The notes: a model not told the origin generated them from the letters alone. Shown: positions 48,911-58,377, counted from the first letter of the stretch. The stretch: DNA of 64,000 nt from Saccharothrix ecbatanensis (GCF_014205015.1 NZ_JACHMO010000001.1:9424001-9488000), one strand, 5' to 3'. A program made the numbers and translations.

Positions 48911-49846
48911 ATGCGCGTACTGACATTGATCGCCCTGCTGTCGGCAACCCTGCTGATCGCGCCGCAGGCCAACGCCGCGACCGTCACCGAAGTGCCGTTG
49001 TTCGGGTCGAACCCCGGGAACCTGAAGATGTTCCGCTACGTGCCGGACGGCCTGCCCGCCGGCCGACCGCTGGTGGTGGTGCTGCACGGCTGCACCCAGG
49101 ACGCCCGCTACGGCACGTCCAGCGGCTGGGTGTCGCTGGCGGAACGGCTCAGGTTCGCCGTCGTGCTGCCGCAGCAGCAGAGCACGAACAACTACAACAA
49201 GTGCTTCAACTGGTTCCAGGCCGCGGACACGACCCGCGGTTATGGCGAGGTCGCGTCGATCGCGTCGATGGTGACGCGGATGAAGGCCGACTTCGGCACG
49301 TCGACCAGCTACGCCACCGGCTTGTCCGCGGGCGGTGCGATGACGTCCGTGCTGCTGGCCACGTACCCGGAGGTGTTCTCGGGTGGCGGGGTGGTGGCCG
49401 GGCTGCCGTTCGGCTGCGCCACCACCATGGTCGACGCGTTCAGCTGCATGAACCCGGGCAAGAACCTGACCGCCCGGCAGTGGGGCGACAAGGTGCGCGC
49501 GGCGACGTCCCACCGGGGCCCGTGGCCGACCATGACGGTGTGGCACGGCACCGCGGACTACACCGTCGCGGTGGCCAACCAGCGGGAGATCGTGGAGCAG
49601 TGGACCGACGTGCACGGCGCAGACGCCACCGCTGACGTCACCGACACCGTGGCGGGTTACCCCCATGCGGTGTACCGCGACAGCGGTGGGTCACCAGTGG
49701 TCGAAACCCACACCGTCACCGGAATGGGTCATGGTCAACCGGTGGATCCGGGCACCGCGGCCCACCAATGCGGCACCGCGACCGCGTATGTGCTGGATGT
49801 CAATGCCTGTGCGGCGTGGCACCTCGCCCAGCGGTGGAGGCTTTAG
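48911..49846 (+). CDS. Secreted PHB depolymerase family esterase
   Basis: The 311-residue protein has a signal peptide (RVLTLIALLSATLLIAPQANA) and the LpqC/PHB-depolymerase fold: RPLVVVLHGCTQDA (oxyanion), WFQAADTTRGYGEVASIASMV, the nucleophile in YATGLSAGGAMTSVLLATYP, VWHGTADYTV (acid) and GMGHGQPVD (His). It probably cleaves extracellular poly-3-hydroxybutyrate, acetylxylan or similar esters. ATG 48911 has AAGGAGGT upstream. Four cysteines fit disulfides. It is divergent from another secreted hydrolase. Confidence 0.88.
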   Translation: MRVLTLIALLSATLLIAPQANAATVTEVPLFGSNPGNLKMFRYVPDGLPAGRPLVVVLHGCTQDARYGTSSGWVSLAERLRFAVVLPQQQSTNNYNKCFNWFQAADTTRGYGEVASIASMVTRMKADFGTSTSYATGLSAGGAMTSVLLATYPEVFSGGGVVAGLPFGCATTMVDAFSCMNPGKNLTARQWGDKVRAATSHRGPWPTMTVWHGTADYTVAVANQREIVEQWTDVHGADATADVTDTVAGYPHAVYRDSGGSPVVETHTVTGMGHGQPVDPGTAAHQCGTATAYVLDVNACAAWHLAQRWRL

Positions 49847-49943
49847 TCGCACGATCGGTGCGTTTCGATGACACGGGCACGGGTAGCTGAGTTGACCCAG
49901 CGAAGTTCGCACTGCCAGGTGATTTACGTTCACCCGGCGTGAG

Positions 49944-50225
49944 GTGTCTGCTTCCGGGGTGACTGAGCAACGGCGCTCGACGCGCGAGGACCAGGAGTGG
50001 GACCTGATCCGGCGCATTCAGAACCTCGCCCACAAGGCCGAACGCACCGCGTTCGACCATTCGAACCTCGTCGGTCCGCCACCGTCCCAGCACCACTTGG
50101 ACATCCTGGCGGAGATCCGTGCGCTGACCGAGCAGGCGGTGGCGCAGCGGATGCCGAGACCGGCCACCCTCCCGCGCCAAGCGGAGCCGGTCGAGGGCAA
50201 GAAGGTGTCCGCCCCCGTCCACTAG
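49944..50225 (+). CDS. Hypothetical 93-residue charged protein
   Basis: This is a soluble helical protein (REDQEWDLIRRIQNLAHKAERTAFDHSNL, then HHLDILAEIRALTEQAVAQRM) with a basic/Pro tail. GTG 49944 or the in-frame GTG 49959 could start it; neither has a good ribosome binding site. No family is recognised. It ends at a hairpin shared with secA2. Confidence 0.6.
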   Translation: MSASGVTEQRRSTREDQEWDLIRRIQNLAHKAERTAFDHSNLVGPPPSQHHLDILAEIRALTEQAVAQRMPRPATLPRQAEPVEGKKVSAPVH

Positions 50226-50234
50226 ACAGCCGCC

Positions 50235-50260
50235 GCGGGCTGGGCCTGCTCCCAGCCCGC
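50235..50260. terminator. Bidirectional hairpin between convergent genes
   Basis: GCGGGCTGGG and its exact complement form a 10-bp stem with a 6-nt loop, between the small gene (ends 50225) and secA2 (ends 50300). Confidence 0.65.
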
Positions 50261-50299
50261 ACGGCCCCGTGCCGCTAGCGACGCCGTCAGCGACGCGAG

Positions 50300-52618
50300 T
50301 CAGCGACGCCGGACGAGCTTCACCAACCCCTTGAACGTCTCCTCCAGGCCGGAGGAGAACGGGTTGTCGTTGACCAGGTAGGTCCAGGTGGTGTTCGGCC
50401 GCTGCACGCCCGCCTCGGCCAGGTGCGCGCCGTCCGCGTCGATCTCCACCTTGGCGAAGGTCTCCTCCGCCTCGTCCCACGCGTCCGGGATGATCTTGTG
50501 GAAGGCCGGGATGGCCTCCCGGTGGAACTCGTCCAGCGGGTTCTGCCGCGCCAGCGCCCGCAGGTGGATGCCCTCGCGCAGGTCGGTCAGGAACGTCAGG
50601 TGGTCGCTCCACCGCTGGTCCAGGTGGTGCAGCGCGATCAGCCTCGCCGCCTTGACCTTGACCTCCTCGTCCAGGTCCTTCAGGTCGAGCGTCTTGTCCG
50701 CGTTCCGCTCGGACAGCTCCTTCCACGCGGCGTCCGTGGTGAGCAGCTTGTCCCGGAACTCGAGCAGCAGCTGGCGCTGGTGCTCGATCAGCTTGTTGTA
50801 CCGCCAGGTGTTGCGGTGGATCTCCAGGTGGACGCCCTCGGCGACGCGCTGCGCGTGCTCCACGGTGTGCAGCGTGCCCGCGTCCGTGATGCGGCCGTCC
50901 TCGTCCACCTCGGCCGGCTCGTCGTGGTCCGGCACGTACTGCGTGACCAGCTCGTCCTGCAACGACGAGAAGAACACCGAGCCGCCCGGGTCGCCCTGAC
51001 GTCCGGCGCGACCGCGCAGCTGGTCGTCCAGTCGGCTGCTGGAGTGCCGGCCGGTGCCGATCACGTAGAGGCCGCCCAGTTCGGCGATGCGCTCCCGGTC
51101 GGTCGAGTCGTGGCCGCCGAGCCGGATGTCCGTGCCGCGGCCCGCCATCTGGGTGGACACGGTGACCCGCTGGAACGAGCCCGCGTCGGCGATGATCGAG
51201 GCTTCCTCGGCGTCGTTCTTCGCGTTGAGGACGACGCAGTCGAGGCCGGCGTCGGCGAGCTTGCGGGACAGCCGCTCCGACTCGGCCACGTCGAGGGTGC
51301 CGACGAGGATCGGGCGCCCGCTCTCGTGCGCCTCCTTGATCTCGGCGACGATCGCGGCTTCCTTCTGCTCCAGCGTCGTGTACAGCCGGGGCGCCTCGTC
51401 CTCCCGGATCGTCTCCACGTTCGGCGGGATGACCAGCACTTCCAGCTTGTAGAAGTCGCGCAGCTGCTCGGCGACGGCCACCGCGGTGCCCGTCATGCCG
51501 CACACCGACGGGTAGCGGTTGAGCAGCGCCTGGACGGTGATCGAGTCCAGCACCTCGCCCGCGTCCGTGGTCGCCACGTTCTCCTTCGCCTCGACCGCCG
51601 CCTGGAGGCCGTCGGGCCAGCGCTGGAGCTTCGCGATCCGGCCGCGGGTGTCGTTGATCAGGTGCACCTTGCCGTCGCGGACGATGTAGTCCACGTCCCG
51701 GTGCAGCAGGACCTGCGCGTGCAGGGCCACGTTGACCTTGCTCAGCGTGGTGGAGACGTGCTCGTCGGAGTACAGGTCGATGCCGCCGAGCTGGCGTTCG
51801 ACCAGCTCGCTGCCCGCGCCGGTGAGGTAGACGTTGCGCTCTTCGTCGTCGATCTCGAAGTGCAGGTCGCGGCGCAGTCGCTTGACCAGGTCGGCCAGCG
51901 CCGGGTCGACCGCCGGGCCCGCGGTGGAGCCCGCCAGGACCAGCGGCACGCGTGCCTCGTCCACCAGGACCGAGTCGGCCTCGTCCACCAGGGCGACGCG
52001 CGGCGCGGGCACGATGCGGTCGTCCACGTCCGTGGCCAGCCGGTCGCGCAGCATGTCGAAGCCGATCTCGGAGACCGACGCGTAGGTGACTTCGGCCTGG
52101 TAGGCGGCGCGGCGCTCGTCGGGCTTGGAGCTCTGGTCGAGCCAGCCGACGGTCACGCCGAGGAGCCGGTAGAGCGGGCCCATCCAGTCGGCGTCGCGCT
52201 GGGCGAGGTAGTCGTTCACCGAGACCACGTGCACCTGGTCGCCGCGCAGCGCGAAACCGGCCGCGGCGATGGCGCCGGAGAGGGTCTTGCCCTCACCGGT
52301 GGCCATCTCGACCACGTGACCCTCCATGAGACCGAGGGCGCCGAGGATCTGCACGTCGAACGGGCGCAGGCCCAGCGCGCGGTCCGCCGCCTCCCGGCCG
52401 AGCGCGCACACCTCGACCAGTTCGGGACGGCCGAAGGTCTCTTTGCCACGCAGCCCGGCCGCCGCGGCGGTCAGCTCCTCGTCGCTGAGCTTCTGCACGC
52501 GTTCGGCCTGCTCGTTGACCTCGTCGAGCAGCTTCCGGTAGGGCGTGAGGTCGGCGGAGCCGGGCTTCTGCGCGAACCGACGCAGCCGCTGCTTGAAGCG
52601 TCCCAGGAGAGTGGTCAC
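50300..52618 (-). CDS. secA2: Accessory preprotein translocase ATPase SecA2
   Basis: This 772-residue SecA-type motor drives export of a subset of proteins through SecYEG. The nucleotide site is MATGEGKTL (about 105-113); VHVVSVNDYLAQRDADWMG, LVDEADSVLVDEAR, SVCGMTGTAVA, TQMAGRGTDIRLGGH and LRGRAGRQGDPG follow. It is shorter than housekeeping SecA and lacks the cysteine-rich zinc tail, as actinobacterial SecA2 does. GTG 52618 is the family start; TACGTT lies 8 nt upstream. No SecY2 or dedicated substrate gene is adjacent. Confidence 0.93.
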   Translation of the reverse strand: MTTLLGRFKQRLRRFAQKPGSADLTPYRKLLDEVNEQAERVQKLSDEELTAAAAGLRGKETFGRPELVEVCALGREAADRALGLRPFDVQILGALGLMEGHVVEMATGEGKTLSGAIAAAGFALRGDQVHVVSVNDYLAQRDADWMGPLYRLLGVTVGWLDQSSKPDERRAAYQAEVTYASVSEIGFDMLRDRLATDVDDRIVPAPRVALVDEADSVLVDEARVPLVLAGSTAGPAVDPALADLVKRLRRDLHFEIDDEERNVYLTGAGSELVERQLGGIDLYSDEHVSTTLSKVNVALHAQVLLHRDVDYIVRDGKVHLINDTRGRIAKLQRWPDGLQAAVEAKENVATTDAGEVLDSITVQALLNRYPSVCGMTGTAVAVAEQLRDFYKLEVLVIPPNVETIREDEAPRLYTTLEQKEAAIVAEIKEAHESGRPILVGTLDVAESERLSRKLADAGLDCVVLNAKNDAEEASIIADAGSFQRVTVSTQMAGRGTDIRLGGHDSTDRERIAELGGLYVIGTGRHSSSRLDDQLRGRAGRQGDPGGSVFFSSLQDELVTQYVPDHDEPAEVDEDGRITDAGTLHTVEHAQRVAEGVHLEIHRNTWRYNKLIEHQRQLLLEFRDKLLTTDAAWKELSERNADKTLDLKDLDEEVKVKAARLIALHHLDQRWSDHLTFLTDLREGIHLRALARQNPLDEFHREAIPAFHKIIPDAWDEAEETFAKVEIDADGAHLAEAGVQRPNTTWTYLVNDNPFSSGLEETFKGLVKLVRRR

Positions 52619-52695
52619 GGCACGGCAACGTACGGCAAGCGCCCAACGTTCCGCACGTCACCCGTTTGACAGTTCACGATTTCACCCTGCTCTGG

Positions 52696-53994
52696 TTACT
52701 CGCGGTGATGAGTCTCTCGCAGTCCGAGTGCCGATGCCAGCGTCACCACACCCATGACCAGCAGGAACGCGGACACGGAAGCGGACGAGCCGGTGGTGAC
52801 GAGCAGTGCCGTCATGATGAACGGTGTGCCGCCGCTGACCAGGATCGACGCCAACTGGTACGCCAGCGACGCGCCCGAGTACCGCACGTGCGGCTCGAAC
52901 AGCTCCGCCAGGTACGCCGCCACCGGCCCGTAGACCAGGCTCGACGCCACCCCGCCCACGGCCAGCGCGACGAAGATCAGCCCCAGCGACGCCGTGTCGA
53001 TCAGCCAGAAGTACGGGAACGCCCACAAGATCAACCCCACCGCGCCCACCACGATCAGCGGACGCCTGCCGTGCCGGTCCGACCACCGCCCGGCCAGCAG
53101 GATCACCGGCACGCTGAGCGGCGACGACAGCAACGTCACCACCAGCACCGAGTTGCGCGCCAACCCCAGCTCACGGGTCGAGTAGTCGAGCACACCCGCG
53201 ATGCTCACGTAGAAGATCGCGTTGGACGCGAACATCAGCCCGGAGCCGAGCAGCACCGTCCGCCAGTGCGTCCGCAGCACCTCCCGCAACGGCGCGGGGG
53301 CCGCCACCGCGGGCGCCTCCGCACGCCGCTCCTTGATCTCCCGGAACACCGGGCTGTCCTCCACCTTCAGCTGGATGAACAGCACCACTGGGAACAGCAG
53401 CGCGCTCGCCAGGAACGGCACCCGCCACCCCCACGCGGCGAAGTCGGCCGGCGGCACGGTCGCGCCCACGACGAGGAACGCCACGTTGCCCAGGATCACG
53501 CCCAGCGGCACACCGGCCTGCCCGAACGTCCCGGCGAACCCGCGCTTGTCCGGCCCAGCGGTCTCGGTCAGCAGCAGCACGACGCCGCCCCACTGCCCAC
53601 CGACCGCGATGCCCTGCACGAACCGCAGCAGCACCAGCAGCACCGGCGCCAGCACACCCAGCGTCGCGCTGGTCGGCAGCAGACCGATCAGGAACGTCGC
53701 CGCCGCCATCATCCCCAGGCACGCCACCAGCGCGGGCTTGCGGCCGAACTTGTCGCCGACGTGCCCGAACACCAGCCCGCCGACCGGCCGCGCGATGAAC
53801 CCGGCCCAGAACGTGCTGAACGAGAGGAGCAACCCGATCAGCGGCGACGCGTCGGGGAAGAAAAACTTCGGGAACACCAGCGCCGCGGCAGTGGCGAAAA
53901 TGAAGAAGTCGTATCACTCAAGCGACGACCCGACGAGGCCGGCGGCCATGAGCTTGCGCAACGTGCGCCGCTCGGGAGGAGCGGTCGTGACCAT
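52696..53994 (-). pseudogene. MHS-family symporter interrupted by an in-frame TGA
   Basis: From ATG 53994 (AAAGGGA upstream, 12 bp after the carboxylase gene) the frame encodes 26 residues ending GSSLE, then TGA at 53914-53916, then YDFFIFATAAALVF and the rest of a normal MHS permease with no further stop. The intact paralogue at 41236 has GTTIEWYDFFLYG, so the stop replaces the invariant Trp (TGG to TGA, one base). Downstream, RPVGGLVFGHVGDKFGRK, VGGQWGGVVLL and all later helices are intact. A GTG at 53877 could restart a 393-residue product lacking helix 1. This could be a recent pseudogene or a sequence error. Confidence 0.88.
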
Positions 53995-54006
53995 GAAGAG
54001 TCCCTT

Positions 54007-56973
54007 TCACCAGGTGTCCACGAACGGGCGTTTCTTGCCGGTCCGGACCGGGGCCGGGTCGGGACCGGTGAGCAGGGTCGTGATCCAGCGCCGGGTGTCC
54101 GCCGGGTCGATCACGTCGTCGATCTCGTACGCGGACGCCACGTTGAGCGCCTTGCCGTGCTCGTAGGCGGCCGAGACCATCGCCTCGAACATCTCCTTGC
54201 GCTGCTCGGGGTCGTCGATGGCGTCCAGTTCCCGCCGGTACCCGAGCCGGACCGCGCCTTCCAGCCCCATCGGGCCGAACTCGCCGCTGGGCCACGACAC
54301 GGCGAACAGCGGCACCTTCAAGCTGCCCGCCGCCATCGCCTGCGCGCCCAGCCCGTACGCCTTGCGCAGCGCCACGAACCCGAACGGCACGTCGAGGTTC
54401 GCGCCGGTCACGAGCATCCGCGTCAGGTGCCGCACGGTGGCGGTGCGCTCGGCGTCCGGCCCGACCATGAACCCCGGCGTGTCGCACAGGGACACCACCG
54501 GCAGGTCGAACGCGTCGCACAGCTGGAGGAACCGCGCCGCCTTGTCGGCCGAGTCCGCGTCGATCGCACCGCCCAAGTGCGCGGGGTCGTTCGCGATCAG
54601 CCCCAGCGGCCGGCCCTCGACGCGGACCAGTGCGGTGACCATGCCGCGGCCGAACTCGCGCCGCAGCTCCAGCACCGACCCGGCGTCCGCGACCGTCTCC
54701 ACCACGGTCCGCACGTCGTACGCGCGCACCCGGTTCTCCGGCACGAGGTGCCGCAGCAGCCGCTGATCCGGGCACTCCCAGTTGTCAACGGGGCCTTGGA
54801 AGTACGAGAGGTACTTCTTGGCGACGTCGACGGCCTCGGCCTCGTCCGACACCAGCACGTCGATCACGCCGTTGGGCGACTGCACGTCGACCGGCCCGAT
54901 CTCCTCCGGCCGGAACACGCCGAGCCCGCCGCCCTCGATCATCGCCGGGCCGCCCATGCCGATCGTCGCGTCACGGGTCGCGATCACCACGTCGCACGTG
55001 CCCAGCAGCACCGCGTTGCCGGCGAAGCACCGGCCGGACGCGATGCCGACCAGCGGCACCAAACCGGACAGCTTCGCGAACAGGTGGAACGCCATGCAGT
55101 CCAGCCCGCTGACGCCGCCGTGGTCGGTGTCGCCCGGACGACCGCCGCCACCCTCGGCGAACAGCACCACGGGCAGCCGCCGTTGCTCGGCGAGGGCGAA
55201 CATCCGGTCCTTCTTGGCGTGGTTGCGCAGCCCTTGGGTGCCCGCGAGCACCGTGTAGTCGTAGGACATCGCGACGACCTGGCCGCCGTTCACCTTGCCG
55301 ACGCCCGCGACCAGCCCGTCCGCGGGCGTGCGCTCGACCAGCTCGTCCAACGACCGCCGCCGGCGTTGCGCGGCGATGGTGAGGCCGCCGTACTCCACGA
55401 ACTCCGTGCACAGGTCGGCGATGTTCTCCCGGACCGTCCGCCGACCCCGCGAGTGCCGCTTCTCCTCCGCCTCGGGACGCGAGAAGTCGTGCCGCGCCAA
55501 CGTTTCCGCCAGGTCCGGCCGGACGTCGTCCAGGTCGAACTCGACGGCCTTCTCCTCGACCGCGACGTCCACGCCCTCGGCCAGCAACGCGCCTTCCGCG
55601 ACCGTGTCACCGACCTCCACCAGCACCCGCGCGTCACCGATCGGCACGACGTGCTGCATCTTCATCGCTTCCACGACGACCGCGCCCGACTCGATCGCCA
55701 CGACGGTTCCCTGCACGGGAGAGCGCGCGCCGGTGTCCTCACGCGGCAGCGAATCCACCAGACCCGTGTGTGCTTTCAGGACGTCCGGGTGGTCCAGCAG
55801 CCCGCGCAGGAAGCCGATGTTCGTCTTCGCACCGTCCACTGTGAACTCGTCCAGCGCACGGCGGGCGCGGCGCAGCGCGGTTTCCAGGTCGTCGGCGTGC
55901 ACCACGACCTTCGCCAGCAACGGGTCGAAGTCGAGGCCCGCGCGGTAGCCGACGGACGCGTGCGTGTCGACGCGGACGCCCGGACCGGACGGCGGCACGA
56001 ACGTCGACAGCCGTCCCGTCGTGGTCAGGCTGACCCGCAGTTGCAGCGCGCTGCCGCGTGGCGTGTGGGTCAGGTCGGGCTCGACCTCGGTCGCCAGCAG
56101 CAGTTGGGCCCGCACCAGGTCCAGCCCGGTGACCTGCTCGGTGACCGTGTGCTCGACCTGGAGGCGGGGATTGGCCTCCAGGAACGCGAACCGGCCGTCC
56201 GGCGCGACCAGGAACTCCACCGTGCCCAGCCCGGTGTACCGGACTGCACGCGCGATCGTCGCCGCCGCCTCGTGCAGCGCGGTGCGGAGGTCGGGGGAGA
56301 GGTCGGGGGCGGGCGCGATCTCGACCAGCTTCTGGTGCCGGACCTGCAACGAGCAGTCTCGGTCGCCGAGCACCGTCGTGCCGACCAGTTGCACCTCGAC
56401 GTGCCGCGCCGGTTCGAGCAGCTCTTCCACGAACACCGTGCCGTCGCCGAACGCGGCCAGCGCCTCGGCCCGGCAGCGTTCGACGGCGGCCCGGAGGTCG
56501 GCGAGCCGCCGCACGACCCGCACTCCCTTGCCACCACCCCCGGCGACGGCCTTCACGACCACGGCGCCGTGCGTGCGGAAGAAGTCCTCGAACCCGTCCT
56601 CGGCGCCCGCGAGCACCGGCACGCCCACCTCGGTGGCCAGCGCGCGGGCCCGGCCCTTGTCGCCGAGCAGTTCCAGCACCTCGGGCGGTGGGCCGACGAA
56701 CGTCAGCCCGGCCTCGGCGCACCGCCGCGCGAACCCGGCGTTCTCGGCCAGGAACCCGTAGCCGGGGTGGACCAGGTCGCACCCCTCGGCGGCGGCGAGC
56801 ACCGCGTCCGCGTCCAGGTAGGAGCCGTGCAGCCGGACCGCGCGGTCGGCGAACCGGCCGTGGGCGTCATCGGAGTCGGTGACCAGGGCGACGGTGCGCC
56901 AGCCGAGGTCCGCGGCGGCGCGGAGCACTCGGACGGCGATCTCTCCCCGGTTGGCGACGAGCAGCGTGGGCAC
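54007..56973 (-). CDS. Single-chain acyl-CoA carboxylase (BC-BCCP-CT)
   Basis: It carboxylates an acyl-CoA using bicarbonate and ATP, all on one 988-residue chain. Biotin carboxylase occupies about 1-420 (ANRGEIAVRVLRAA, KAVAGGGGKGVRVV, EVQLVG, FLEANPRLQVEHTVTE). The biotin domain is short, with K438 in VEAMKMQHV. The carboxyltransferase follows from about 470 (HSRGRRTVRENIADL, GLDCMAFHLFAKLSGLVPLVGIASGRCFAGNA, DTPGFMVGPDAE, GAQAMAAG, WPSGEFGPMGLEGAVRLGYR). GTG 56973 has CAGGAGG upstream. The substrate is unknown. The operator upstream ties it to the TetR at 58556. It is followed by the broken transporter gene. Confidence 0.9.
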   Translation of the reverse strand: MPTLLVANRGEIAVRVLRAAADLGWRTVALVTDSDDAHGRFADRAVRLHGSYLDADAVLAAAEGCDLVHPGYGFLAENAGFARRCAEAGLTFVGPPPEVLELLGDKGRARALATEVGVPVLAGAEDGFEDFFRTHGAVVVKAVAGGGGKGVRVVRRLADLRAAVERCRAEALAAFGDGTVFVEELLEPARHVEVQLVGTTVLGDRDCSLQVRHQKLVEIAPAPDLSPDLRTALHEAAATIARAVRYTGLGTVEFLVAPDGRFAFLEANPRLQVEHTVTEQVTGLDLVRAQLLLATEVEPDLTHTPRGSALQLRVSLTTTGRLSTFVPPSGPGVRVDTHASVGYRAGLDFDPLLAKVVVHADDLETALRRARRALDEFTVDGAKTNIGFLRGLLDHPDVLKAHTGLVDSLPREDTGARSPVQGTVVAIESGAVVVEAMKMQHVVPIGDARVLVEVGDTVAEGALLAEGVDVAVEEKAVEFDLDDVRPDLAETLARHDFSRPEAEEKRHSRGRRTVRENIADLCTEFVEYGGLTIAAQRRRRSLDELVERTPADGLVAGVGKVNGGQVVAMSYDYTVLAGTQGLRNHAKKDRMFALAEQRRLPVVLFAEGGGGRPGDTDHGGVSGLDCMAFHLFAKLSGLVPLVGIASGRCFAGNAVLLGTCDVVIATRDATIGMGGPAMIEGGGLGVFRPEEIGPVDVQSPNGVIDVLVSDEAEAVDVAKKYLSYFQGPVDNWECPDQRLLRHLVPENRVRAYDVRTVVETVADAGSVLELRREFGRGMVTALVRVEGRPLGLIANDPAHLGGAIDADSADKAARFLQLCDAFDLPVVSLCDTPGFMVGPDAERTATVRHLTRMLVTGANLDVPFGFVALRKAYGLGAQAMAAGSLKVPLFAVSWPSGEFGPMGLEGAVRLGYRRELDAIDDPEQRKEMFEAMVSAAYEHGKALNVASAYEIDDVIDPADTRRWITTLLTGPDPAPVRTGKKRPFVDTW

Positions 56974-56982
56974 TTCGACCTC

Positions 56983-56998
56983 CTGAGCGACCGCTTAG
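56983..56998. promoter_or_regulatory. CTAAGC-N4-GCTTAG operator before the carboxylase
   Basis: CTGAGCGACCGCTTAG differs by one base from a perfect CTAAGC-N4-GCTTAG inverted repeat and shares CGCTTAGTATG with the site at 59254-59269. It overlaps the ribosome-binding region of the carboxylase gene. A further half-site (GCTTAG) lies at 57030-57035. Confidence 0.65.
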
Positions 56999-57129
56999 TA
57001 TGTGACCGCGGTCGCATAGTGACACCTGCGCTTAGCGTTCGTCCAGAGGGAACCGATGCCAGTACCGAGGCGTCCTTGGGACAATCAGCCCAAGGGCGTG
57101 ACCGAAAAGCAGGCCAGGAGGCACCCACC

Positions 57130-58074
57130 GTGGTTTTCAAGAGGATGTTGCGCGCGTTCGGGGTCGGCGGTCCGTCCGTCGACACGGTGGTGGCCAACCC
57201 CAACGTCAGGCCCGGCGAGGTGCTGACCGGTGAGGTCCGCATCGCGGGCGGCGACCACCCGGTCGACATCGACCAGGTCAAGCTGTCGCTGGTCACCCGG
57301 GTCGAGGTGGAGAGCGGTGACAACGAACACAACCGCAACCTCGAGTTCGCGCGGGTCGTCGTCGCGCAGCGGGTGTCCGTCGCCGCCGGGCAGAACCTCG
57401 TGCTGCCGTTCCAGTTCCCGATGCCGCTGGAGACGCCGGTGACGGTGGTGCACGGGCAGCCGCTGCACGGGATGACGATGGGTCTGCGCACGGAGCTGGA
57501 GGTGCGCGGCGCGGTCGACCCCGGTGACCTCGACGCCGTCGCGGTGCACCCGATGCAGTCGCAGGAGCACGTGCTGAACGCGTTCGGCGCGCTCGGGTTC
57601 CGGTTCCAGCGGGCGGACAACGAGTCGGGGCGCATCCACGGCGTGCCGCAGCAGCTGCCGTTCTACCAGGAGATCGAGTTCCTGCCGCCCGGCCAGTTCC
57701 TGAGCAAGATCAGCCAGCTGGAGCTGACGTTCGTGGCCGACCCGCACCGGCTGTACGTGGTGCTGGAGGCGGACCGCCGCGGCGGGCTGTTCCGGGCGGG
57801 CGGGGACTCGTTCGGACACTTCGCCATGTCCCACGATGAGGTGATCCGCACGGACTGGGCGGCGCTGCTCCACCAGTGGATGGATCAGGTGTCCGGCAGG
57901 CGATCTTCCGGCGGTTATGGGTCGCACGGCGGTCACAGCGGCCACCACGGAGGTCACCATGGCGGGGGAATCGGGGCCGGCGGCGTGGTCGCTGGAGCTG
58001 CGGCCGGCGTTTTCGGTGGGATGATGATGGGCGAGGCCCTCGACGAGGTCGGGGACTTCTTCGAAGGCGACTAA
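57130..58074 (+). CDS. SpoOM-family protein
   Basis: The 314-residue protein has an arrestin-like SpoOM core (about 1-245): FKRMLRAFGVGGPSVDTVVANPNVRPGEVLTGEVRIAGGDHPVDIDQVKLSLVTRVE, LPFQFPMPLETPVT, IHGVPQQLPFYQEIEFLPP and VVLEADRRGG. A flexible Gly/Ser/His stretch (GSHGGHSGHHGGHHGG) and a short Gly/Ala-rich hydrophobic end follow. SpoOM is tied to early sporulation control in Bacillus; the actinobacterial role is unclear. GTG 57130 has AGGAGG upstream. The GlsB-type gene follows by 15 bp. Confidence 0.88.
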   Translation: MVFKRMLRAFGVGGPSVDTVVANPNVRPGEVLTGEVRIAGGDHPVDIDQVKLSLVTRVEVESGDNEHNRNLEFARVVVAQRVSVAAGQNLVLPFQFPMPLETPVTVVHGQPLHGMTMGLRTELEVRGAVDPGDLDAVAVHPMQSQEHVLNAFGALGFRFQRADNESGRIHGVPQQLPFYQEIEFLPPGQFLSKISQLELTFVADPHRLYVVLEADRRGGLFRAGGDSFGHFAMSHDEVIRTDWAALLHQWMDQVSGRRSSGGYGSHGGHSGHHGGHHGGGIGAGGVVAGAAAGVFGGMMMGEALDEVGDFFEGD

Positions 58075-58089
58075 CCCGCAGGAGGCATA

Positions 58090-58362
58090 GTGGGCATCGG
58101 CGGTGTGATCAGCGCTCTGATCGTCGGCCTCATCATCGGTTTGCTGGGCAAGCTCATCGCCCCGGGCAAGCAGGCCATCCCCATCTGGCTGACCATTATT
58201 GTCGGCATCGTGGCGGCGTTCCTGGGCACGTTCCTCGCCCGGGCTCTCGGCGTGGAGGACACGCCCGGCATCGACTGGATCGAGATCATCGTGCAGGTGA
58301 TCATCGCCGCCATCGGCGTCAGCCTCGTCGCAGGCTTCTACGGCAAGAAATCCGTCCGCTAG
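58090..58362 (+). CDS. GlsB/YeaQ/YmgE-family stress membrane protein
   Basis: The 90-residue protein has three hydrophobic segments: IGGVISALIVGLIIGLLGKLIAPG, IPIWLTIIVGIVAAFLGTFLA and IEIIVQVIIAAIGVSLVAGFYG. This is the transglycosylase-associated/YeaQ pattern of small stress proteins. GTG 58090 has CAGGAGG upstream. It is cotranscribed with SpoOM and ends before a large hairpin. Confidence 0.9.
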   Translation: MGIGGVISALIVGLIIGLLGKLIAPGKQAIPIWLTIIVGIVAAFLGTFLARALGVEDTPGIDWIEIIVQVIIAAIGVSLVAGFYGKKSVR

Positions 58363-58377
58363 CCCCGGATCGGACCA

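Noticed and set aside
53914..53916. TGA as a selenocysteine or programmed readthrough codon
   Set aside because: The replaced residue is Trp in the paralogue, not Cys, and no adjacent selenocysteine-type hairpin was evident. A point mutation or sequence error is simpler.
52666..58074. An 1802-codon open frame on the plus strand
   Set aside because: It is antisense to the transporter and carboxylase genes, whose families are unambiguous; its translation is a low-complexity His/Arg/Gln product. Only its last 315 codons (SpoOM, from 57130) are real.
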